From VRUE01 sp963727465 (lineage in GTDB: Bacteria; Actinomycetota; Thermoleophilia; Solirubrobacterales; 70-9), in the NCBI GenBank assembly GCA_963727465.1, contig CAVSGL010000007.1:1-64000 (forward strand): DNA of 64,000 bases. Reading direction: 5' to 3'. This document shows, piece by piece, positions 58,934-64,000 of this stretch. The notes under the pieces were generated by a model. That model was not told the DNA's origin. It did no database searches and saw only the letters and a program-made list of their open reading frames with translations. The translations under genes were made by a program, and so were the position numbers. Within the stretch, counting starts at the first letter, position 1, and every line of letters starts with the position of its first letter.

Positions 58934-59452
58934 CTACGGCAGCAGGACGTCGTTCTGCGAGGACGTGCGCAGCGGGCCGACGATGAGTTTGGCCGGCTTG
59001 GCGCTGGGCACGTCGGCGGCGCTGACGGTGTAGATCCCGGTGGGCAGGCTCGTCTGCATGTTCACGTTGTTGTTGGCGTAGAGCGGCCTCGAGGTCAGGT
59101 CCTTGCCGCTGCCGCGGACCTGTAGGCGCGAGTCGACCGTGGTTAGGTTGGCGGCGACGAAGACGACGTTGATCGGGGCGTTCGAGCGCACCGGCGGCTG
59201 CTTGACGTGCTGGTTCTGGGGCAGTTGCTGGGTTGGTTCGGGCCCGAGCGCGATGCGCCGCGGCTGCACGGTGACCTGGCCGTCGCTGACCGCGACGCTG
59301 ACCCTGGTCGGCGGCTGCGGCCGCGGTTCGTTGACGTGCGTTTCGGCGCCGCAGCCTGCTGCGGCCAGGGCAGTGGCGCCGAGCAGCAGCGAGAGGACGA
59401 GCGCGGACGCGCGCGGCGCCGCGAACAGTCGCCTGCCTCTCCAACGTCCCAT
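58934..59452 (-). CDS. Secreted lipoprotein of unknown function
   Basis: 172 residues. Basic start, hydrophobic ALVLSLLLGATALAAAGC with the lipobox AAGC, so the mature protein is lipidated at Cys. The rest is Pro/Gln-rich, then beta-rich: RVSVAVSDGQVTVQPRRIAL, NAPINVVFVAANLTTVDSRLQVRG, LPTGIYTVSAADVPSAKPAKLIVGP. The final domain has an immunoglobulin-like beta pattern. No family recognised. It starts 11 bases after the ygfZ-type gene and is probably cotranscribed with it. Confidence 0.7.
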   Translation of the reverse strand: MGRWRGRRLFAAPRASALVLSLLLGATALAAAGCGAETHVNEPRPQPPTRVSVAVSDGQVTVQPRRIALGPEPTQQLPQNQHVKQPPVRSNAPINVVFVAANLTTVDSRLQVRGSGKDLTSRPLYANNNVNMQTSLPTGIYTVSAADVPSAKPAKLIVGPLRTSSQNDVLLP

Positions 59453-59463
59453 CGCGACGGAAT

Positions 59464-60417
59464 CTAGCCGAACGGGAGGTCGACGACGCGAGCCGTAACG
59501 TCATCTTCACCTACGGCCAGCTCGCTGCCCGGCTCGGCCTCGCGCCTGACGATCGCCAGGGCGATCGGGCCGCGGGCGGGGGAGAGGGCGGCGCTGCCGA
59601 TCCGGCCGACCTCCTTCTCGCCCAGCCGCAGGGTCTCGCCGGCGCTCGCCGGCGCGCTCAGCTTGAGCCCGCGCAGGTGGCGGTTGGGGCGGCCCTTGTA
59701 GTGCAGTCGCGCGACCGGCTCCTGGCCGATGTAGCAGCCCTTGGTGAAGCTGACCGCGCGCTCGACGATTCCGGCCTCGGCGGGCATCGTCTCGCTGCTC
59801 ATCTCGGCGCCGAAGCGCGGCCTGCCGGCTTCGATCCGGACCACCTCGGCCGCCTCGGGCTCGACCTCAGCCGCGCCGCGCGCGAGCAGCGCCTCGCGCA
59901 GCGCCGCGGCATCGGCGGTCCTGGCGATCAGGTCGATGCCGGTGTCCGTGCCGACGGCGAGGCAGGCGACGCCCTCGATCGCGGCGTCTTCGCTCGCCAG
60001 CTCCGGCAACGCCGCCGCGCCCGCAACCTCGACGCTGCGCGGCCCGATCAGCGAGAGGATCGCGCGCTCGCCGCTGACGTCGCCCAGCGCCACGTCGCGG
60101 CCGATCTTGTACATCTCGAGGTGCCGCCGCGCCGCATCCAGCCCCTCCGGCTCGGTGTCGATCCAGATCTCTTCCGCCGAGCTGCGCAGCACGCGCATGT
60201 CGGCCTGCATGTGCCCCTTGCGGTCGAGCAGCGCCGCGTACCGGCCCTCGCCGGGCGAGAGCGCCTCGACGTCGTTGGTCAGCTGGCCCTGTAGGTAATC
60301 GGCCGCGTCGGGACCGCTGACGATCAGCTTGCCGCGCGCCGAGCGGTCGAGCAGGCCGCACTCCTCGCGCAGCTGCCGGTACTGGGCGTCGAGCTCGACT
60401 GCGGTCGCGTCGCTCAC
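59464..60417 (-). CDS. ygfZ: Folate-binding protein YgfZ
   Basis: 317 residues of the GcvT-like fold. The YgfZ signature is complete: SFTKGCYIGQEPVARLHYKGRPNRHLRGL (K-G-C-Y-x-G-Q-E), preceded by RFGAEMSSETMPAEAGI. The N-terminal YLQGQLTNDVEALSPGEG, LDRKGHMQADMRV and MYKIGRDVALGDVSGE are also typical. YgfZ helps build or repair iron-sulfur clusters, for example in MiaB, using tetrahydrofolate. It is divergent from the manganese regulator. It lacks the extra domain of true aminomethyltransferases. Confidence 0.9.
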   Translation of the reverse strand: MSDATAVELDAQYRQLREECGLLDRSARGKLIVSGPDAADYLQGQLTNDVEALSPGEGRYAALLDRKGHMQADMRVLRSSAEEIWIDTEPEGLDAARRHLEMYKIGRDVALGDVSGERAILSLIGPRSVEVAGAAALPELASEDAAIEGVACLAVGTDTGIDLIARTADAAALREALLARGAAEVEPEAAEVVRIEAGRPRFGAEMSSETMPAEAGIVERAVSFTKGCYIGQEPVARLHYKGRPNRHLRGLKLSAPASAGETLRLGEKEVGRIGSAALSPARGPIALAIVRREAEPGSELAVGEDDVTARVVDLPFG

Positions 60418-60506
60418 CCCTCCGATTGTAGGTCCCCGCCCCCGGGTGCGGTCGAGGTTTTACCCGCAGAGCGACGATAACCTCGACCGCGCTCGCGGTT
60501 GGCGTC

Positions 60507-60544
60507 TTTTAGATCTGTCAAAATCTTTTAGGCATGTCTAAATC
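60507..60544. promoter_or_regulatory. Tandem MntR/DtxR-type boxes
   Basis: Two contiguous 19-base repeats: 60507-60525 and 60526-60544, matching at 15 of 19 positions (TTTTAG...TGTC.AAATC). The second contains the near-palindrome TTTAGGCATGTCTAAA (60527-60542), whose ATG is the start codon of the regulator gene. Such TTTAG/CTAAA pairs resemble DtxR/MntR operators. Binding of the metal-loaded regulator would block its own promoter and that of mntH. Confidence 0.65.
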
Positions 60545-60977
60545 TTCGGAGGCGATCGAGGACTACGCGAAGGCGATCTACGCGCTCTCGCAGGACCGGG
60601 CCGGGCCGGTGCTGAACGGCGAGGTCGCCGAGCGGCTCGGCGTCGCGCCGGCGACGGCGACGGCGATGCTGAAGAAGCTCGACGAGCTGGGCCTGGTCGA
60701 GCTCGTCCCCTACAGAGGCGTGACGCTGACGCCGTCGGGCGAAAAGGTCGCTCTGGAGGTGATCCGCCACCACCGGCTGATCGAGGCCTACCTCTCGGAG
60801 GCGCTCGGCATGCCCGACGACATGGTTCACGCCGAGGCGGAGGTGCTCGAGCACCACATCTCCGAGCAGCTCGAGGAGCTGATCGCGGCCAAGCTGGGTG
60901 AGCCGAGCCACGATCCGCACGGCACGCCGATCCCCGGACCCGACCTCAGCCTTCCGGCGGAGGGGGGGACCGGATGA
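60534..60977 (+). CDS. mntR: DtxR/MntR-family metal-dependent repressor
   Basis: 147 residues. N-terminal winged helix (IEDYAKAIYALSQDRAGPVLNGEVAERLGVAPATATAMLKKL), then the dimer/metal domain VTLTPSGEKVALEVIRHHRLIEAYLSEALGMPDDMVHAEAEVLEHHISEQL; the HHRLIE and AEVLEHHIS blocks contain the usual metal ligands. It is short and lacks the SH3-like C-terminal domain of DtxR, as MntR does. It overlaps mntH by four bases (ATGA), and its start codon lies in a tandem operator, so it should repress the pair when manganese (or iron) is plentiful. Confidence 0.87.
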   Translation: MSKSSEAIEDYAKAIYALSQDRAGPVLNGEVAERLGVAPATATAMLKKLDELGLVELVPYRGVTLTPSGEKVALEVIRHHRLIEAYLSEALGMPDDMVHAEAEVLEHHISEQLEELIAAKLGEPSHDPHGTPIPGPDLSLPAEGGTG

Positions 60978-62278
60978 AGTCGCCCGCCACCGAGGCGACC
61001 GTCGAGGACGTCCTCCCGGGTGAGGCGGCGGTTGCGGAGGCCGCGCGGCTTTCGTTGGAGGGCGAGAGCAGGGGGGCGCGGCGGATCTGGCCCTTTCTCG
61101 GTCCGGCCTTCATCGCCGCGGTCGCCTACATCGACCCCGGCAACTTCGCCACCAACATCGCCGGCGGCGCCAAGTTCGGCTATCTGCTGCTCTGGGTGGT
61201 GCTGGCGGCGAACCTGGTCGCGATGCTGGTCCAGACGCAGTCGGCGAAGCTCGGCATCGCGACCGGCAGGAACCTCGCCGAGCTCTGTCGCGAGAGCTTC
61301 TCGCGCCGCACCTCGATCGGCCTCTGGCTCCAGGCCGAGCTGGTCGCGATGGCGACCGACATCGCCGAGGTGGTCGGCGCCGCGCTCGGCCTCAACCTGC
61401 TCTTCGGCATCCCGCTCTTCCCGGCCGGGCTGATCGCCGGCGCCGGCGCCTTCGCGATCCTCGCCCTCCAGCAGATGGGGTTCCGCCGGCTCGAGGCCGG
61501 GATCACGGCGCTGGTCGGCGTCGTCGTCGCCTCCTTCGTGTTCGAGCTGATCGACGCCAAGCCCGCGGCCGGAGAAGTCGCCAAGCACCTGGTCGTGCCG
61601 GGCTTCTCCGGCAGCGAGAGCCTGCTGCTCGCCACCGGGATCATCGGCGCGACGGTGATGCCGCACGTCGTCTACCTGCACTCGGCGCTGACCCAGCGGC
61701 GCATCGTCGGCCGCGACGACGCCGAGAAGAAGCGCATCCTCGGCTTCGAGAAGGTCGACGTCGTGATCGCGCTCTCGCTGGCCGGCCTGGTCAACCTCTC
61801 GATGATGATCGTCGCCGCGGCGCTCTTCCATACGAGCGGGATGACCGGCGTCGACTCGATCGAAGGCGCCTTCGACGGGCTGAAGACGCTGGTCTCCGGC
61901 AACGCGGCGACGGTCTTCGGCATCGCCCTGCTCGCCTCCGGCTTCGCCTCGTCCTCGGTCGGCACGATGGCCGGCCAGGTGGTGATGCAGGGCTTCATCC
62001 GCCGCACGATCCCGCTCTTCCTGCGCCGCGCGATCACGCTGGCGCCGGCGCTGTTCGTGCTCGCGGTCGGCTTCAACCCGACCGACGCGCTCGTGCTCAG
62101 CCAGGTCGTCCTCTCATTCGGCATCCCCTTTGCGCTCGTGCCGCTGCTGATGCTGGCGCGGCGCAAGGACGTCATGGGCTCGCTGGCGAACCCGGGCTGG
62201 CTCACCGCCCTCGCCGGCTCGCTGGCGGCGCTGATCATCGCTCTCAACGTCTTCCTGATCGCCGATTTGTTCGTCTGA
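60974..62278 (+). CDS. mntH: Nramp-family Mn2+/Fe2+ transporter
   Basis: 434 residues with about 11 membrane helices. TM1 carries the metal-binding DPGN motif (AAVAYIDPGNFATNIAGG), and TM6 carries MPHVVYLHS (A/M-M-P-H). Other segments: LGIATGRNLAELCRE, WLQAELVAMATDIAEVVGAALGL, VMQGFIRRTIPLFLRRAITLAP. It imports Mn2+ or Fe2+ with protons. The N-terminal 40 residues are a soluble extension. Cotranscribed with the repressor that overlaps it. Manganese import would also serve a cupin of the oxalate-decarboxylase type at 57687, though no link is shown. Confidence 0.93.
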   Translation: MKSPATEATVEDVLPGEAAVAEAARLSLEGESRGARRIWPFLGPAFIAAVAYIDPGNFATNIAGGAKFGYLLLWVVLAANLVAMLVQTQSAKLGIATGRNLAELCRESFSRRTSIGLWLQAELVAMATDIAEVVGAALGLNLLFGIPLFPAGLIAGAGAFAILALQQMGFRRLEAGITALVGVVVASFVFELIDAKPAAGEVAKHLVVPGFSGSESLLLATGIIGATVMPHVVYLHSALTQRRIVGRDDAEKKRILGFEKVDVVIALSLAGLVNLSMMIVAAALFHTSGMTGVDSIEGAFDGLKTLVSGNAATVFGIALLASGFASSSVGTMAGQVVMQGFIRRTIPLFLRRAITLAPALFVLAVGFNPTDALVLSQVVLSFGIPFALVPLLMLARRKDVMGSLANPGWLTALAGSLAALIIALNVFLIADLFV

Positions 62279-62307
62279 GGCGGCGGCGACGGTGCGAGCG
62301 GATCGGC

Positions 62308-62628
62308 TCAGCTCAATAGCTGGTCAACCAATTGAGGTAGTTCACGGGCCAGGCGGGAGCGGGGGACCGCGAGGTCGATGCCGGCAGCTTCCGCAGCTCG
62401 CTTGGTCTCGACGTTTACGTGCGAGTAGTAGCCGAGGACGGGGATGCCGAGGCCGGCGAGGGCCTCCGGGTTCTCGGTATCGAGATCGGCGACGACGAGG
62501 TCGGCGCCGTCCAGCGGCGCTTCGGCGAGCGCGGGCGAGAGGGTCACCTCGTGGCCGGCGGCGCTCAGCATCGCCTCGACCCTGCTGCCGAGCAGCAGGT
62601 CGGGAGCGACCGCGACGACCCGCGCCAC
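62308..62628 (-). CDS. Degenerate response-regulator-receiver-like protein
   Basis: 106 residues. The alternating pattern VVAVAPDLLLGSRVEAMLSAAGHEVTL, ADLVVADLDTENPEALAGL, IPVLGYYSHVNVETKRAAEAAGIDLAVPRSRLARELPQLV follows a CheY-like (beta/alpha)5 fold. The phospho-acceptor position has Asp in VVADLDTEN, but the acidic pair at the first strand is replaced (VVAVAPD), so phosphorylation is doubtful. It lies 4 bases after a small gene of unknown function, likely in one operon. Role unknown. Confidence 0.6.
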   Translation of the reverse strand: MARVVAVAPDLLLGSRVEAMLSAAGHEVTLSPALAEAPLDGADLVVADLDTENPEALAGLGIPVLGYYSHVNVETKRAAEAAGIDLAVPRSRLARELPQLVDQLLS

Positions 62629-62632
62629 GGCC

Positions 62633-62995
62633 CTAGATCGCGCGGCGCTGGCGGAACTCTTCGCGCACGCTCTCCGGGCGGCCCCACATCTGCACGACCT
62701 CGGAGCGACCCTCGCGCACCTCGCGCACCCGCATCTCGCCGGCCACGCCTTCGGCGTCGAGCTTCGCCAGCACCCCGGAGACCGTCTCGGCCGCGGCGGC
62801 GTGACCGAAGCTGTGCGCGACGAGCAGCCGCCAGTCCCACTCGGCTTCCGAGTAGGGCTGTGCGTTGACCTGGCTCAGCGCCACCGCGGTGTCGACGTAC
62901 TCGCTCTCGTTGTCGAGCCGCAGGTCCAGCTCGAGGTCCGTCCAGTCGGGCGGCAGCGAGTCGAGCACCTGCTTGAAGTCGTCGGCCAGCGCCAT
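62633..62995 (-). CDS. Small acidic protein of unknown function
   Basis: 120 residues. Begins MALADDFKQVLDSLPPDWTD; a beta-rich centre (LELDLRLDNESEYVDTAVALSQVNAQPYSEAEWDWRLLVAHSFGH) and a C-terminal strand-helix end (VREVREGRSEVVQMWGRPESVREEFRQRR). It looks like a compact conserved protein rather than chance coding, given its composition and the tight spacing to both neighbours. Family not recognised, although similar small proteins occur next to receiver-like genes in related actinobacteria, as far as I recall. Confidence 0.5.
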   Translation of the reverse strand: MALADDFKQVLDSLPPDWTDLELDLRLDNESEYVDTAVALSQVNAQPYSEAEWDWRLLVAHSFGHAAAAETVSGVLAKLDAEGVAGEMRVREVREGRSEVVQMWGRPESVREEFRQRRAI

Positions 62996-63008
62996 CGCTG
63001 CTCGCAGC

Positions 63009-63974
63009 CTACCGGCTGCCGCGCAGCAGAAAGGCGCTCTCGACCTCCAGCGGTCGTTTCAGCAGTCCGTATTCGAGGTCCCAGGCGGCCCATTCGCGCA
63101 GCACCCGCGGGTCGAACGGCGCCGGGCTCAGAGCGGGCAGCAGCGCCCGCAGCTGGGCCGCCTGATCGGCGCGGTCGAGGTCCGGGACGGCGGCGAGCAG
63201 ATCGGCGAGGGCCCGGGCCGGGCGCCGCTCGACGAACGCGTAGCCGCGGGTCGTCGCCGCGACCATCGATTCGACCAGGCGCGGCTCGCGTTCGACCGTC
63301 CTCTGCGAGGCGGCGAGGACGAGCTCCGGGTAGGGCGGCGCCCCGTAGCGGTCGAGCTTGAAGATCCGCACCGGCACGCCCTGCTGTCGCAGCGCCACGC
63401 CCTCGGCGTTCCAGAAGCCCGTCGCCGCGTCGACCCTGCCGGCGGCGAGCGAGGCGACCGCGTTGAAGCCGATCGTGACCCGCTCGACGCGCGCCGGGTC
63501 GCCGCCGTCGGCGTCGACCTCCGAGTCGACCACGGCTTCGTCGGAGGGCAGTCCCGTGACGCCCACGCTGTGGCCCTCGAGGTCGCGCGGCCGGCGCACC
63601 GGGCCGCCGGCGCGGGCGATCACGGACGCGAGCGGCCGTTGCACGATCGGCATCGCCCCCACCGGTTCGAGCCCGCGCTCGCGCGCGATCCCGAGGTCGT
63701 GGATGTCGAGGATCGCGAAGTCCGCGCGGCCGGCGGTGAGCAGCTTCGGCGCGTCGGTGGAGGCGCCCGGCTGGCGGATCGTCAGGTCGATCCCCGCGTC
63801 GCGGTAGTAGCCCTGGCGCCGCGCCGCGTAGATGCCGCTGTGCACGGCGTTGGGCACGAAGTCGAGCACGAGCGACACGCCTCGCGGCGCGCCCGGTTCA
63901 GCGCCGCCCCCGCCGCAGCCGGCGGCGCCGGCGAGCAGGAGGACGGCCGCCAGCAGCGCGACAGCTCGTCTCAT
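63009..63974 (-). CDS. NMT1/THI5-type substrate-binding lipoprotein
   Basis: 321 residues from ATG 63974; a TTG at 63995 is in frame. Signal and lipobox: VALLAAVLLLAGAAGCGGGG. The body matches ABC-transporter binding proteins of the NMT1/ThiY/SsuA type: VSLVLDFVPNAVHSGIYAARRQGYYRDAGIDLTIR, TDAPKLLTAGRADFAILDIHDLGIARERG, LEGHSVGVTGLPSDEAVVDSEV and GRVDAATGFWNAEGVALRQQG. Such proteins carry pyrimidine precursors of thiamine, or sulfonates or nitrate. FVPNAVHSGIYAARRQGYY favours a thiamine-pyrimidine-like ligand (inference). The permease and ATPase would lie beyond the right edge if the operon continues upstream. Confidence 0.8.
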   Translation of the reverse strand: MRRAVALLAAVLLLAGAAGCGGGGAEPGAPRGVSLVLDFVPNAVHSGIYAARRQGYYRDAGIDLTIRQPGASTDAPKLLTAGRADFAILDIHDLGIARERGLEPVGAMPIVQRPLASVIARAGGPVRRPRDLEGHSVGVTGLPSDEAVVDSEVDADGGDPARVERVTIGFNAVASLAAGRVDAATGFWNAEGVALRQQGVPVRIFKLDRYGAPPYPELVLAASQRTVEREPRLVESMVAATTRGYAFVERRPARALADLLAAVPDLDRADQAAQLRALLPALSPAPFDPRVLREWAAWDLEYGLLKRPLEVESAFLLRGSR

Positions 63975-64000
63975 TCGAAAGGGAAAACTATTCAAAGCCC

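Overview
The window is GC-rich chromosomal DNA of about 70% G+C. It has frequent GTG and TTG starts and several genes whose -10 element lies only 6-10 bases from the start codon, as in leaderless transcripts. The gene set (GTP-type PEP carboxykinase, ClpS, a crotonyl-CoA carboxylase/reductase pathway, a DUF4333-type lipoprotein) points to a high-GC actinobacterium. I favour the Thermoleophilia/Solirubrobacterales, but that placement is inference. No rRNA, CRISPR array, prophage or intact insertion sequence was seen. Several parts show tandem duplication, partial deletion and small palindromic insertions.

Layout. 1-4.1 kb: folate genes (partial pabC, and a fused pabAB carrying an in-frame palindromic element), then an MNT/HEPN toxin-antitoxin pair with a perfect palindromic operator. 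4.1-9.7 kb: nucleotide-sugar dehydrogenase, a secreted glycosidase-like protein, a membrane-anchored protein and an O-antigen-ligase-like protein. 9.7-12.2 kb: lipoprotein, pckG and acpS. 12.2-20.1 kb: an inverted-repeat element, then a six-gene operon built round an aminoacyl:carrier-protein ligase (carrier protein, acyl-CoA dehydrogenase, ligase, DUF1839 protein, family-2 glycosidase, double alpha/beta hydrolase with a cysteine nucleophile). This is the best candidate for an undescribed system. 20-28 kb: malyl-CoA lyase, acyl-CoA dehydrogenase and MaoC hydratase (half of the ethylmalonyl-CoA pathway), mixed with methyltransferases and FemAB/GNAT-like proteins. 28-45 kb: a large exopolysaccharide locus with a flippase-heparinase fusion, glycosyltransferases, Wzy-like polymerase, Wzz/BY-kinase, asparagine synthetase, an Alg13/Alg14-type pair, polysaccharide deacetylase, two tandem polysaccharide-lyase-like proteins and a WbaP-type initiating transferase.

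45-64 kb: L-2-hydroxyglutarate oxidase, a HipB-like regulator, a broken DUF2283 gene, an AbiEi-Fic fusion with repeated promoter motifs, ethylmalonyl-CoA mutase, a VapBC pair, clpS, crotonyl-CoA carboxylase/reductase, rmuC, a tRNA-like cloverleaf with a long variable arm, two more VapBC-type pairs, a bicupin, a candidate small RNA, a lipoprotein, ygfZ, an MntR-MntH pair, two small proteins and a substrate-binding lipoprotein at the right edge.

How they fit. Ccr, Ecm, an acyl-CoA dehydrogenase, a MaoC hydratase and malyl-CoA lyase together give nearly all of the ethylmalonyl-CoA route for C2 assimilation, with PEP carboxykinase feeding gluconeogenesis. The polysaccharide genes make, polymerise, export and trim an envelope polymer. 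The carrier-protein operon would activate an amino acid, hold it as a thioester, possibly oxidise it and transfer it to an unknown acceptor.
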